DNA from: a virus
DNA length: 21,138 nucleotides
IMG/VR virus record: IMGVR_UViG_3300005935_000181
Location: 1-21,138 of that record
Direction: 5' to 3' (one strand)
Positions 1 through 8,703 of this stretch are shown one piece after another. Numbering within the stretch: position 1 is the first letter of the stretch; each line of letters opens with the position of its first letter. Below the pieces are notes generated by a model. The model was not told where the DNA came from. It saw only the letters and a program-made list of their open reading frames with translations, and did not search any database. A program made the translations under genes and the position numbers.

Positions 1-283
1 CTGCCGTAAACACATTCGCTGTACCAAGCAGCGCCGCAGTCCCCGTAGCCGGGACTGTCAGCGTGTAGCCGCCTATAACTGGGTTATTAGGCATTGTTAC
101 TTGAGGAGTAGTAGTATCTACATTAAAGACTACGGTATTGTCTGCTTGTTGGATTTGAAAGAAGGTGGTGGAGTCTACACCTATCATGGTGTCACCTGTG
201 ACGTTTACGTAGCGGGAGTCTAATTTTGATAGACTCCTAACCTTGTCTAATTTAGCTGTTGTTGGGTTAAATATTAAACTCAC
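1..283 (-). CDS. Partial fibre-like virion protein (N-terminal 94 residues)
   Basis: The reading frame starts at a GTG at 281-283 and stays open to the window edge, so only the N-terminus is present. The GTG overlaps the TGA of the preceding gene (GTGA, 280-283), a typical translational-coupling junction. The segment YVNVTGDTMIG at about residues 21-31 resembles the 'VTGDTMTG' signature common near the N-terminus of phage tail fibre and appendage proteins. It is followed by a beta-rich, Thr/Val-rich stretch (QQADNTVVFNVDTTTPQVT) of the kind seen in trimeric fibres. No Shine-Dalgarno is visible. The fibre-like assignment rests on this motif and on the position at the distal end of the virion block. 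The adsorption specificity cannot be judged because the C-terminus is missing. Confidence 0.6.
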   Translation of the reverse strand, partial: MSLIFNPTTAKLDKVRSLSKLDSRYVNVTGDTMIGVDSTTFFQIQQADNTVVFNVDTTTPQVTMPNNPVIGGYTLTVPATGTAALLGTANVFTA

Positions 284-672
284 GTCTTTGTTATACTAGA
301 TATTTCATCGGAAATATTATAAGCAAGTGTTAATGTAGCAACTGTTGTACCTCCAACACCCCCTGTTTTATAAACTACTGTCTCTATTTCGCCAGCACCA
401 TTTCCAGCAGATACATAGGTTAGTGCCAAATAATCATAAGGCGATATGTCAAATCCTATTAACTTCTGCAAAGTATCTTCTGTTGACGGGTTTATCTCTA
501 CCTCAGATGTATTGACAAGTCCTACGTTGCCGACATTTATATCTCCGTCTACATCAACTTTCAGTCTGCCATCATCAGTTACTTCAAGTCTTCGAGTCTC
601 GGTCCCTGCTTCATTAGCACCAAGAAGACTGACATCATTTTGTTGATTAGTTACTCCGTATTCAGCTGCCAT
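280..672 (-). CDS. Small virion-associated protein, 130 aa
   Basis: This acidic 130-residue protein has no recognisable catalytic motif. Its middle part (NPSTEDTLQKLIGFDISPYDYLAL, written here in two pieces as NPSTEDTLQKLIGF and DISPYDYLAL) and its Thr/Val-rich end (VVYKTGGVGGTTVATLTL) match a pattern recalled from small proteins in phage structural modules, next to fibre genes. The start at 670-672 has a good Shine-Dalgarno (AGAAGGA about 8 bases upstream) and immediately abuts the previous gene. The stop overlaps the next gene's GTG. A role as a small fibre-associated or decorating protein is inference from its position between an ejection-type protein and a fibre-like protein. Confidence 0.7.
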   Translation of the reverse strand: MAAEYGVTNQQNDVSLLGANEAGTETRRLEVTDDGRLKVDVDGDINVGNVGLVNTSEVEINPSTEDTLQKLIGFDISPYDYLALTYVSAGNGAGEIETVVYKTGGVGGTTVATLTLAYNISDEISSITKT

Positions 673-2759
673 TATAATAATCCTTCTAATCTACGTTTCA
701 AAGATTCTATCTTATATGCAATAACAGCTTCTTGATCTGAAACTTTAGGAAGATCAAGTGATTTCAATTCAGTTTCCGACATACCACTTCCTAAAAATGC
801 GTTACGGATGAGCATATTAGTATTCTCTAAATCAATTTTCAGTTGCTCTGTATCTGTTGGACTTCCTGTAATTCTACTAATCTTCCCTCCGAATGCTGCA
901 ATCGGTCCAGTAGAGATTCCACCTGAAAGAGATTGTTGTACCTCCTCAAGTCCTCCAATTGCTGAGCTTACAGCATGTTGTTTTTCAGTTAATTTTGCCC
1001 CAGTTTCTCCTCCACTCATAGATTGTTCTAGTTGCATATCTAGCATCTGTTGAGCAATTTGTACCTGACCTCTGATTTCAGGATATTGAGAAGAAATATA
1101 TTCAAGTTGCATCTTTTTCAAATAAACATCTTGAATACTCATTTGTGGAGCTTGTTGTTGTCCTATTCCTGGTATTCCACCAGTTGCACTTTCACCAACT
1201 GTTTTCGACATTCCACTAGATACAAATTGATTTTGTAAACTTGTTATTTCTGAATCAGAAAAACCCTCTGCTTTTAAAGTTTGATTTACTTGGTCTTCTG
1301 AATATCCCTGATTAAATAAACCCTTGACCATTTCCAACTGACTTTGTGAAATATCATCTTGTGATGGTTGTCCAGCCCCTCCCATAGTAGTTTGTCCTAA
1401 TTGTCTTCCTGCAACTTGAGCTCCTGTTTTTTGTAATTGATTAAGTCCAATTCCCGGAATACCACCAAAACCTATTGTTTTTTCTCCTATCTTTTGTCCC
1501 AATTTTTCCATACCTTGTCCTACTAATTGTCCTCCTCTAGGAGTTTCTAAGGTTTGTTTTAATGCCATTCCACCAATCCCTGCCACTCCTGCAGTAGGTG
1601 AACCTGAAATTGCACTGATAATCCCCCCTGCAATTCCAATATCCATTGTTGGGTCTATGAATTTAAGTGCAGAGGGTAATGTAGCGTTCTCTGAACGTCT
1701 AGCCCAACTTTGTAAATTTATTGCAGTTGAAACATTCTTATTTGCTTCACGAAATGTCTCTCCCAATAACCCCTCCATTTCACCATTTAATGCTGTATAA
1801 ACTGCATTATAGGCTTCCTTTTGAGGTTTAAGTTGTGGTTGGAAATTAATATTCCATTTTCCTTTATCTCCAACCAACTGTTTTACCTTATACCAACCAA
1901 GAGGAGTATCTCCAAATTTCTCTATATTTTCTGCAATTTCCGTTGCAATATCTCCTATTATTTGTTCATCTTTTACAGAAGCCTTTCCCATTTTATCCTT
2001 GAGGACTTGTGTTACTGAGGTCATAAAACCGTCTGTATCAACACCCTTATCTGTTAAGGTTGAAAGTTCATCTCTCACAACTGAACCCCAGTCATCAAAG
2101 ACATCTGCACTTAGCTTTATAGCATCATCGGCAGAACTCACGGTCATATCTCTCCCTTTAGATAATTCCATAACATCATCTAAAAGCTTTACTCCACCCT
2201 CTTTTGCATTAGGTTTCATTCCCACACTTCTTTTTAGGGAATTTAATTGAAATTCTTTTCCTTTAGCTTCTATTTTCTTCCCAGAGAATGTTTTCTGAAG
2301 TTTAGGTAATCCTTTTTCTATTACTTTTGTGGCACCGAAGGCTAAACCTCCACCTATACCACCACCTATAACCCCTTTTGTTAAATCTTCTTTCTCCTGA
2401 ATTGAACCTAAACCGCCAGATAATGCCCCAAGTCCGATTGCAGAACCTATTGTTTTACCTCCGGGTACTGCAAGAGAAGCCAAACCTGCTGTTTGACGAA
2501 ATGCCACTTCCCCGGGACTTTGTTCGTGTAAAACCTGTTGCTCCTCTTTATCGGTTAAGGTTGCTTTAAACCCTGCTTCTGATAATTTAGATAGTCGATT
2601 TAATTCCTTGCTAGATAGTGTATTTGGGTCGGTTTGACCAAATAGCACTTTTCTTGCTGTTGGGTCTGCGAACTGTTGTCCAAAGGAAGCAGCACCACCT
2701 ACCGCAGAACGGACAGGTCTTGAAATTCTCCTTAAAGCTTCTGCTAAAAAACCAGCCAT
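672..2759 (-). CDS. Large internal virion / DNA-ejection-type protein, 695 aa
   Basis: This is the largest protein in the window. It begins with an amphipathic basic segment (residues 1-25). Two Gly/Ala/Ile-rich hydrophobic stretches follow (about 88-150 and 373-400), consistent with a membrane-inserting ejection protein. Residues 160-350 are charged and helical. The second half is Gln-rich and contains GGIPGIG twice (about 432-438 and 527-533). A small helical motif at about 470-512 (SQSQLEMVKGLFNQGYSEDQ and following) looks like a UBA/CUE-type bundle. The C-terminus (about 590-695) carries an LGSGMSETELKSL motif of a kind common at the ends of podoviral internal proteins. No lysozyme or transglycosylase catalytic motif was recognised. 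The start is 5 bases after the stop of the preceding internal protein gene and has only a weak AAGA element upstream. Confidence 0.65.
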   Translation of the reverse strand: MAGFLAEALRRISRPVRSAVGGAASFGQQFADPTARKVLFGQTDPNTLSSKELNRLSKLSEAGFKATLTDKEEQQVLHEQSPGEVAFRQTAGLASLAVPGGKTIGSAIGLGALSGGLGSIQEKEDLTKGVIGGGIGGGLAFGATKVIEKGLPKLQKTFSGKKIEAKGKEFQLNSLKRSVGMKPNAKEGGVKLLDDVMELSKGRDMTVSSADDAIKLSADVFDDWGSVVRDELSTLTDKGVDTDGFMTSVTQVLKDKMGKASVKDEQIIGDIATEIAENIEKFGDTPLGWYKVKQLVGDKGKWNINFQPQLKPQKEAYNAVYTALNGEMEGLLGETFREANKNVSTAINLQSWARRSENATLPSALKFIDPTMDIGIAGGIISAISGSPTAGVAGIGGMALKQTLETPRGGQLVGQGMEKLGQKIGEKTIGFGGIPGIGLNQLQKTGAQVAGRQLGQTTMGGAGQPSQDDISQSQLEMVKGLFNQGYSEDQVNQTLKAEGFSDSEITSLQNQFVSSGMSKTVGESATGGIPGIGQQQAPQMSIQDVYLKKMQLEYISSQYPEIRGQVQIAQQMLDMQLEQSMSGGETGAKLTEKQHAVSSAIGGLEEVQQSLSGGISTGPIAAFGGKISRITGSPTDTEQLKIDLENTNMLIRNAFLGSGMSETELKSLDLPKVSDQEAVIAYKIESLKRRLEGLL

Positions 2760-2764
2760 TTTAA

Positions 2765-4045
2765 TTATCTTAATAAATTACGTACATAAGGTGTCAATTG
2801 TTGTTCACTTCTCAATCTTTCATCTTCTGATATAGAATAAGGGGAAGGAGTCCACTGTCCTCCACCAGAATCAAGACCTGCATTTATCGTATTAGTAGCA
2901 TTGTTTGTTAACCAACCGTTATCTTGCATCCATGATTGCCATACAGCATTCGCCTCTTCTTGTTGTCGAAGCCTATCAGCAGCATCCTGAACAGCTGTTG
3001 AAGCCTTTGCTTGTAAATCAGCCTTTTGCATATAAACCTGATTCTTATAATCTGATAAATTAGCATCAATATCAATCATACGTGATTTAGCTAGATTTAT
3101 TGCCTGTGTTAATGCTCCTATTTTTTCTCTATCCCCAGATGCTTGTGCCAAATCTAATTCACCTAGCTGGTCATTAAGTCCAAGTCTAAGTTGTGCTATC
3201 TGTTGTAGTGCATCATTTTCAACATACGCTTCTTTATCGTTTAGAGATGATAGTTCGTTATTTGATTCTCTTGTTAAATCCTGAATGTATTGATTGGTCT
3301 GTTGTTGTATTCCCTGTACATTTTGTATGTAATCTCTTTCGGATAGTCCCATAAGCGAAGGTAACGCAGAGGAGTCTGCTGTGTAATTACCCATTGCAGA
3401 TAATCTACCTCTAATACCTCTTTGTGCATCTTGCTGTCCTGCAAGTGCAGATTGTAAAGCTCCACCTCTCTCTGTTTCAGCTCTTGATATGTTGGATTCT
3501 AAACCGCCCTGTGTTTCACCTCGTAACCGCCCAAGTGTTCCGAGTGCTAGTTGTCTTTGTGATTCTATATCGGTCTTACCTTGAGCAGCAGCTGCTTCTG
3601 CAGAAGTTCTCTTAAAACCTAATCGATCTGTCAATCCTTGATACTCTCCAGAAAGTCTTTCTCTTTCTGCGGCAAGTTCTGCATCTTCTTGAGCCTTTCT
3701 TTGAGCTGCAAGTGCTTCTGCTTCTCTTAAAGCCTGATCTAGTGCATTAGTTTGTCCCGCTACAGCAGTTCCGCCTGTTGTAGTTCCACCTGTTGCTACT
3801 GGTGCTACAGGAACTACTGATGTTACTGCAGGCTGTTGTGCTACAGTTGCCTCTCCAAGTACCCCTGTTTGACCATCAACTCCACCTTGTAGGTTAGGTA
3901 TAGTTCCTGCAGAATATGGATCTGACAATAATCTATCCGCAACAGGAATGTAGGTCTGGGAAACAGCTTGAAATGGATTTGCTGTTGCTGAACCATAAAC
4001 TTGACCACTTGTTGTTTTTTTCACTGAATCGAATAAACTTGCCAT
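2765..4045 (-). CDS. Coiled-coil internal virion protein, 426 aa
   Basis: The N-terminal 100 residues are low-complexity and rich in Pro, Val, Thr and Gly. About 100-360 is a long Ala/Gln/Glu/Arg-rich helical, probably coiled-coil region (ALREAEALAAQRKAQEDAEL is typical). The C-terminus holds a Trp-containing segment (AVWQSWMQDNGW). There are no enzymatic motifs, signal peptide or membrane segments. This composition and the position immediately before a large glycine-rich ejection-type protein fit a podoviral internal core or injectisome protein. That function is inferred from context. The ATG at 4043-4045 has no Shine-Dalgarno; the 28-base gap upstream is pure A/T-rich sequence. Confidence 0.65.
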   Translation of the reverse strand: MASLFDSVKKTTSGQVYGSATANPFQAVSQTYIPVADRLLSDPYSAGTIPNLQGGVDGQTGVLGEATVAQQPAVTSVVPVAPVATGGTTTGGTAVAGQTNALDQALREAEALAAQRKAQEDAELAAERERLSGEYQGLTDRLGFKRTSAEAAAAQGKTDIESQRQLALGTLGRLRGETQGGLESNISRAETERGGALQSALAGQQDAQRGIRGRLSAMGNYTADSSALPSLMGLSERDYIQNVQGIQQQTNQYIQDLTRESNNELSSLNDKEAYVENDALQQIAQLRLGLNDQLGELDLAQASGDREKIGALTQAINLAKSRMIDIDANLSDYKNQVYMQKADLQAKASTAVQDAADRLRQQEEANAVWQSWMQDNGWLTNNATNTINAGLDSGGGQWTPSPYSISEDERLRSEQQLTPYVRNLLR

Positions 4046-4073
4046 TAGTGTACTACATTAAATTATATTTATA

Positions 4074-4973
4074 TTAGTCTAAGTATTCCCAATATCCACG
4101 TAAATAAACACTTACATTCGCAGTCCCACCACCCTCATCAAAATCATATTCAAGAACTTGGCTTGTATCTAGTCCTACTATACTTGTTCCAAATGATCTT
4201 GTAGAAGTATTTGTTACTTGATTCCTTACCACTACTGTTTCATCTCCTATCATTGTCTCTCCTTTTTTACGCATTTTAAAATATTGCGACGTTTTATTTC
4301 CCAAAATCCTAGCAGTTACACTTACCGCAAAAGCTCGTGAAGAAGTCTCCGAAGTAAGATCAAGCTCTGTAAAACCACTTGAATCAACAGTTGTTGAGAT
4401 AATAGTAGGAAGTGTTGAAGTTATAACAAATCTAGTAGGTCTTAAATCATTTGGTCCTTCCAGTTGGTCGGATGTATTCACTCTCCACATATCAACATCT
4501 CCATCATCAGCATTATTTCTTCCTGTCTGGTAAATGTCATTTAATACTCTAACTCCGCCATCTTTTATTAAAGTGCTATCAATCGTAACACCTGTTGCAG
4601 CTGTCTTCTCTGCTATCACATCAACTGTATGCTTTCCGTCATCATCGTGCTCCTCATCTATTGCATCAATAACCTCATCCCATTGCCAATCTGATAATAT
4701 TGCAGATACAGTTGCACCACTATCGTGTCCCACAGCTGTTGTTCCATTCACTCCACGTGTTACAACTGTTAAGGATGAACCAGTCTTTCCTGAAACTTGC
4801 ATTTCTTCCTCTGCAGTAGCTCCTTGATCTACAATAACAATCATAGAATTATCATCAAACTCATCTGCAGAGTTTAAAGGTAATGCTAAATCATCTAAAT
4901 CTATTGCAGCAGACAAAGTGTCGCTTGCTTGTCGCCCACCTGATTTTATTAAATTTACTGTTGGGTTTGCCAT
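4074..4973 (-). CDS. Fibre or tail-appendage-like virion protein, 299 aa
   Basis: The chosen start (MANPTV, ATG at 4971-4973) lies 8 bases after the previous stop. A longer in-frame version from 5042 would overlap the upstream gene by about 60 bases and adds a non-conserved hydrophobic leader, so it is rejected. The N-terminal domain (about 10-95) has the pattern 'IVIVDQGATAEEEMQVSG' followed by 'LTVVTRGVNGTTAVGHDSGA', characteristic of phage tail or fibre base domains of the 'RGvdGTtaaaH' type. Residues near 107-118 include the EEHDDDGKH motif also typical of fibre proteins. The C-terminal half is beta-rich and ends in a Trp/Tyr-rich strand (LRGYWEYLD). A receptor-binding or fibre-anchoring role is likely but not proven. 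Confidence 0.65.
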   Translation of the reverse strand: MANPTVNLIKSGGRQASDTLSAAIDLDDLALPLNSADEFDDNSMIVIVDQGATAEEEMQVSGKTGSSLTVVTRGVNGTTAVGHDSGATVSAILSDWQWDEVIDAIDEEHDDDGKHTVDVIAEKTAATGVTIDSTLIKDGGVRVLNDIYQTGRNNADDGDVDMWRVNTSDQLEGPNDLRPTRFVITSTLPTIISTTVDSSGFTELDLTSETSSRAFAVSVTARILGNKTSQYFKMRKKGETMIGDETVVVRNQVTNTSTRSFGTSIVGLDTSQVLEYDFDEGGGTANVSVYLRGYWEYLD

Positions 4974-4980
4974 TTTATTT

Positions 4981-6957
4981 TTAAGTCCAAATATATTCGT
5001 AAGGGTTATAATCAGAGCTAATTCTTTCAGCTCGTATTCCAAAATCTAACAATGTAAAGTCTCCAAAACTCGTATGTTCAAAAGCTACGGATAAAAACTT
5101 TCCCTCTTCATATCCTGCTTCTACTATCTTTTCTACTGTTCTCTCCTCCACTTGCGAATCGCTTGCATCACCATACGTTCCGAAAGTCATTGATCCAAAC
5201 GTATATTCTGTACTTCCAAACCCCCCAAGTCTCCTAGCACTCGTTATGGAAGAGCTAATTGTTGCGGTAAGTTCGTTGTCTTGATACAACTTCAATACGG
5301 TAGTACCCGAAACATCTCTTAACCTAAATGGGACTTCTTGAAAAATCTTATGCTCGTAAGGAAGTTCCATTGTGGATTGTCTAAATACAACACGAGATGT
5401 AAATGCCGACCCGTTATCTGATTTTGTTTCATAAAACCATTCTCGTATATAACCATCGGTCTCGCTACAACAAAAAAGCCTTTCATCATCATCGCTATCC
5501 CTAAATCGAAAGAATCCGTAAGCCCCTAAATTCCACTCGTAAGCACCTGAACCCCTCTCTATATCAAAACATAGTGTTCTATCATTAACTGTAAAACCTC
5601 CTCTTGCATAACTTATACCAAACACTCCACCGAAGAAGAAACAGCTGATTCTATCTAAATAGTTTTCATTAATTTGTTCTAATGTAGGTCTTAACTTTTG
5701 ACCAAACTCGGCTGTTCTTAGTGCATCAAAATAGTTCTGTTGATTTCCAAGTACTCTTACTTTCTTATCTGGTGATACATAAACTATGTCATTGTTTGCA
5801 ATTGTAAATGACCTTGAACCAGCAAAACCTGTCATTTCGTTAATATTAGCAATAGCAGGTACTGCAATTCCTGATACCGATGTAATTGTTAAAGACCCTA
5901 TTCTGTGTTGCTTAGCAACTATAATCTTTTCTCCAACAGAAGAGACAGCAACTATCTTATCTCCATCTCCTGCATTGTATCGAATCCATCCACCGCCATC
6001 TGTTACCAAGAAACTATTAGGAAGTTCTCCACCTGCACTAAACCAAAGTTGTGAAGGATCTGTATCCCAATCAACTCCATACAGTCTTCCTCCCTGTGAA
6101 AATATCAAATCAAATATTTGACCACCAGTTGTATTGGCAAGCTGTGGAACTGTTACCAGCGAGGCTGGAAAGTCATCAGCTCCTGTATCATCCCATGTTA
6201 CATTCGTTCCTGATGTTGGCTGTTGTACAAAATCCAAATACGTTTCACCTATACCATTGACCCCAGAGGCATATCTGCCATATATTTTATATCCAACAGT
6301 TCCTGCAGTTGTTAATCTCACCCAAGTTAACCTCATGTACTCGTCTGCTTCATCCCAATTTACTGGATCTATATCTACAGTTATTGTTGATGCAGTATTC
6401 GCTAAAGTTTCTCCAACATCATTAACGGCAGCTATTCTATAACTAACTGTAATCGTTCCAGTTGATAAGCCTGCACCTGCTGTTAGTGGCGTTGCAGCCC
6501 ATGTTGGCGTTGCAAGTTCTGTAAAGGAAGTTATCGTAGTGCCATCATCTGTATAAGCAAGTGATTCAACTCCATTTGAAAAATATACTTTCTCTCTCAT
6601 TTGAGTAAAAAACATATCAGAGTCAACTGTATATGTTGCACCTGTCAAATCTACAGCAGAACCATCTGTGTCTATATATTGTAAAGTTCCATTTGAAAAC
6701 CTTAATACTGTAGAAGTTCCATCATCTTGTCGAAAATTAAACCCACCTCTAACCCTCGAATCATTTTCACTACCATAATTATTAATCCCATATCTTTTTG
6801 TTATGTGACCATCTCCACTAAACATTATATTTAGACCCTCCGAGAACTCATCAATATCTAGTTCTGATGCAGCATTGAAAGTGTTTAGACCGCCATTCCA
6901 CCCTGCAGCATATTCTTCTAAAACGTATTTGTTTGTCGTTTTCTTCTTTTTAGCCAT
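4981..6957 (-). CDS. Tail/stabilisation-like virion protein, 658 aa
   Basis: The N-terminus has a short lysine-rich leader, then YAAGWNGGLNTFNAASELDI and an ITKRYGINNYG segment. This 'GG.n...a..l...e...a.N...s..G.i.kR.G' layout is typical of podoviral tail nozzle or head-tail stabilisation proteins (P22 gp10 / T7 gp12-like class). The rest is beta-rich. A fibronectin-like repeat (about residues 165-230, ITVSYRIAAVNDVGETLANT) is followed by segments with the look of a beta-propeller (repeated YVSPDKKVRVLG, FGISYARGGF, LFCCSETDGYIREW). It overlaps the adaptor gene stop by one base (TAATG), so the two are probably translationally coupled. No Shine-Dalgarno is present. Family assignment is from remembered pattern and gene order. 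Confidence 0.65.
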   Translation of the reverse strand: MAKKKKTTNKYVLEEYAAGWNGGLNTFNAASELDIDEFSEGLNIMFSGDGHITKRYGINNYGSENDSRVRGGFNFRQDDGTSTVLRFSNGTLQYIDTDGSAVDLTGATYTVDSDMFFTQMREKVYFSNGVESLAYTDDGTTITSFTELATPTWAATPLTAGAGLSTGTITVSYRIAAVNDVGETLANTASTITVDIDPVNWDEADEYMRLTWVRLTTAGTVGYKIYGRYASGVNGIGETYLDFVQQPTSGTNVTWDDTGADDFPASLVTVPQLANTTGGQIFDLIFSQGGRLYGVDWDTDPSQLWFSAGGELPNSFLVTDGGGWIRYNAGDGDKIVAVSSVGEKIIVAKQHRIGSLTITSVSGIAVPAIANINEMTGFAGSRSFTIANNDIVYVSPDKKVRVLGNQQNYFDALRTAEFGQKLRPTLEQINENYLDRISCFFFGGVFGISYARGGFTVNDRTLCFDIERGSGAYEWNLGAYGFFRFRDSDDDERLFCCSETDGYIREWFYETKSDNGSAFTSRVVFRQSTMELPYEHKIFQEVPFRLRDVSGTTVLKLYQDNELTATISSSITSARRLGGFGSTEYTFGSMTFGTYGDASDSQVEERTVEKIVEAGYEEGKFLSVAFEHTSFGDFTLLDFGIRAERISSDYNPYEYIWT

Positions 6958-7631
6958 TACGGTGCAAAATCAGGATCATAAACTGAACCAATTGGTTCAT
7001 AATCAGCATGAAAGTTTCTCATCCTATCAAGGACTATCTCTCCTTTGCTTCTAAAATAATCGCCCTTATCAAATCTACCTTTTGATTCCCACATGAAGGC
7101 AATCGCAAGATAAACCCAAGCCATTCTAAACTGGACTGGAATTAAGTATGTTGTTGTTAAAGAAGTTGAATCTAAAGCATCAAATGATTGTCTATATAAT
7201 AAGTCTATTGTGTCTCCACTTGATGTAGGATAAGGAAGTATTCCAAACTTACCAGCTAGCACATAGAACCTACCCTTTACTCCCTTACCATAAGCTGCTG
7301 GCAGTCTAATATCCCACGAAGCAGAGCCAAAAACGTCTCTTTGTTCATAAGGTATTCTCTCATATGGAAGAGATGTATCTATTCTGAGTTGTTCTAAAAC
7401 ACCACAATCGGTTGGTAATGTATATTCTGTCTGATCTGCAACCGTTGTATCAGTTGTTTCTTTTATTAAAAACCACCATCCACGTTCGTTGAGAATATCA
7501 AATCTCGCCTCGTTCAGAAATTGAGAACGCTTTGCATACTCTGCTGTTGATGTAGCTGGTGCAGAATCCTGACCTAAATTATATGCAAAACTTAAATGAA
7601 GATTAGCCCAAGTGTTTAATATATCAGCCAT
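6957..7631 (-). CDS. Head-tail adaptor (tail tubular A / gp4-like), 224 aa
   Basis: The protein shows the usual podoviral adaptor pattern. A helical N-terminus ends in FLNEARFDILNERGWWF (residues about 38-54), then a short strand, Q-x-E-Y-T-L-P at about 67-73 and CGVLEQLRID. The C-terminal half contains a helix with WVYLAIAFMWESKGRFDKGD, which in this family packs against the portal ring. It is expected to bind the portal and provide the platform for the nozzle-like protein encoded next. It is the first gene of a transcription unit: a terminator and promoter lie just upstream (7689-7747). The ATG at 7629-7631 has no Shine-Dalgarno. Confidence 0.7.
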   Translation of the reverse strand: MADILNTWANLHLSFAYNLGQDSAPATSTAEYAKRSQFLNEARFDILNERGWWFLIKETTDTTVADQTEYTLPTDCGVLEQLRIDTSLPYERIPYEQRDVFGSASWDIRLPAAYGKGVKGRFYVLAGKFGILPYPTSSGDTIDLLYRQSFDALDSTSLTTTYLIPVQFRMAWVYLAIAFMWESKGRFDKGDYFRSKGEIVLDRMRNFHADYEPIGSVYDPDFAP

Positions 7632-7688
7632 GTAGTGTAGATAACAAAATATACTCGCTACAAGGCAAGGATAATATTGGGTACTTAA

Positions 7689-7717
7689 AGAATAGAATAA
7701 ACAATGTTGGATGTCAA
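7689..7717 (-). promoter_or_regulatory. Sigma70-type promoter for the tail gene unit
   Basis: On the minus strand TTGACA (7712-7717) is followed by a 17-base spacer and TATTCT (7689-7694). The -35 is a perfect consensus and the spacing is ideal; the -10 matches 4 of 6. Transcription would start near 7682, giving a leader of about 50 bases before the adaptor gene. The same TTGACA-N17-TATTCT arrangement, continuing TTT-R-A, occurs upstream of the early genes at 19472. Confidence 0.7.
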
Positions 7718-7747
7718 CAAAAAGAGTAGTGGTTTAGACTACTCTTT
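7716..7747 (-). terminator. Intrinsic terminator after the 93-aa gene
   Basis: A perfect 10-bp stem (AAAGAGTAGT at 7721-7730 and ACTACTCTTT at 7738-7747) closes a 7-base loop. Reading leftward the stem ends in CTTTTT followed by GTT, giving a T-rich tail for termination on the minus strand. It lies 18 bases after the stop of the 93-aa gene and its tail runs directly into the TTGACA of the next promoter. Confidence 0.75.
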
Positions 7748-7765
7748 ATAATACGATAATAATTA

Positions 7766-8047
7766 TTATCTAACAGAAGCTTTGAGTTTACTAATTAGGG
7801 TTTCCTTTGCTACGTTTCCCTTTATTTCCATACCCTGTTTCTTAGCAATTTCAAGCAAAGCGTTTCTTGATAAATCCTTAACAGGTACAGATGGCTCGCT
7901 TGGAGTTTGTACAACTTGCACAGGCGATGATTTCTTCAACTTTCTGGTTATAGCCTTTTTCTCAGCTTTTGTACCAGCATTTTCTGCCTTAACTCTAGCA
8001 ATTACTTCTGGAGTATCTGGAATCCAGTCTCTAAATCCTGATGACAT
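7766..8047 (-). CDS. Small protein with C-terminal HeH/SAP-like domain, 93 aa
   Basis: The first 55 residues are basic and apparently disordered (AEKKAITRKLKKSSPVQVVQ). The last 36 residues (VKDLSRNALLEIAKKQGMEI followed by KGNVAKETLISKLKASVR) form the helix-extension-helix pattern of HeH/SAP/Rho-N-like domains, usually nucleic-acid-binding folds. Such small proteins are common between capsid and neck genes in phages; some take part in head completion, but a function cannot be assigned here. It follows the glycosyltransferase by 11 bases and is last before a strong terminator. There is no Shine-Dalgarno; the leader is A-rich (AAACAAAAATG). Confidence 0.65.
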   Translation of the reverse strand: MSSGFRDWIPDTPEVIARVKAENAGTKAEKKAITRKLKKSSPVQVVQTPSEPSVPVKDLSRNALLEIAKKQGMEIKGNVAKETLISKLKASVR

Positions 8048-8058
8048 TTTTGTTTTGT

Positions 8059-8703
8059 CTAAATTAAATTGTTTTTCAATAACGATTGGAAATTATCTTC
8101 TTCAGTCTCAACTGTCGTAAGATGTCCACATTTAATAGTTGGATCGCACCATACTTGATAACCATGTTTCTTTGCCTTTAAGCAGAAACTCCAATCATCT
8201 CCTGTGTGTGGTAATTCACCACGAGAATCCCATACATTCTCTTTCTTAAAGAAAGGATACCCTATTTTCTTAAAGACTTCAACATCCACCATTAAACAAC
8301 CTGTAGCCAGTACATCAACCTTAAATATCTTGTCTGGATAGTCTAATATATTATTTCCCTTATGACCATCCTTTCCTAAATGATATACAAGTGGTAAAAA
8401 AGGAGGATTCTTTTGAAAATACAAACCCCCAACTATCTTCTTACCTTTCTTAATCCAATCGTATAACTTAACAATTGTATCAACTGGAAAAACTTGGTCT
8501 GAGTCTAAACACATCACAATATCAGCTTTACTTTCTATCGCACCATCTACAAGTAAGTTTCTATTTCTATCAACTGGTGAATATTTGCTGAATATCCACC
8601 CCATTTCAACATTTGGGGGTATTCTCATTGCAAGCATTGAAGCTACTGTCTTGTATGGCATATAATCCGCTCCTACTGGAACTAGACAAGCTATTCTAGT
8701 CAT
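8059..8703 (-). CDS. GT-A fold glycosyltransferase, 214 aa
   Basis: A compact glycosyltransferase of GT2-like type. It has an N-terminal Rossmann-like nucleotide-sugar domain starting at MTRIACLVPVG, a CLDSDQVFP segment with the metal-binding DxD (Asp67-Ser-Asp69), and the acceptor-side motif TGDDWSFCLKAKKHGYQVW (about 167-185). A late histidine, CGH (His194), often completes metal binding. The start is at 8701-8703, where ATGA overlaps the methyltransferase stop and AGGAAGAG lies just upstream; a longer form from 8742 would overlap far more. It is paralogous to the first half of the 456-aa gene two positions upstream. It probably transfers a sugar to a virion component or other phage product, but donor and acceptor are unknown. 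Confidence 0.8.
   Translation of the reverse strand: MTRIACLVPVGADYMPYKTVASMLAMRIPPNVEMGWIFSKYSPVDRNRNLLVDGAIESKADIVMCLDSDQVFPVDTIVKLYDWIKKGKKIVGGLYFQKNPPFLPLVYHLGKDGHKGNNILDYPDKIFKVDVLATGCLMVDVEVFKKIGYPFFKKENVWDSRGELPHTGDDWSFCLKAKKHGYQVWCDPTIKCGHLTTVETEEDNFQSLLKNNLI

Noticed and set aside
446-646. Plus-strand open frames throughout 1-17888
   Set aside because: They lie opposite long, well-supported minus-strand genes, lack ribosome binding sites and have compositions expected from antisense of real genes.
2765-2796. TTGACA at about 2787-2792 on the minus strand as a promoter for the 695-aa gene
   Set aside because: At 17 bases spacing the -10 is ATTAAG, a poor match, and the site lies in the end of the preceding coding frame.
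4974-5042. Longer start for the 299-aa protein
   Set aside because: It would overlap the upstream 658-aa gene by about 60 bases and adds residues not resembling the family start; MANPTV follows the upstream stop neatly.
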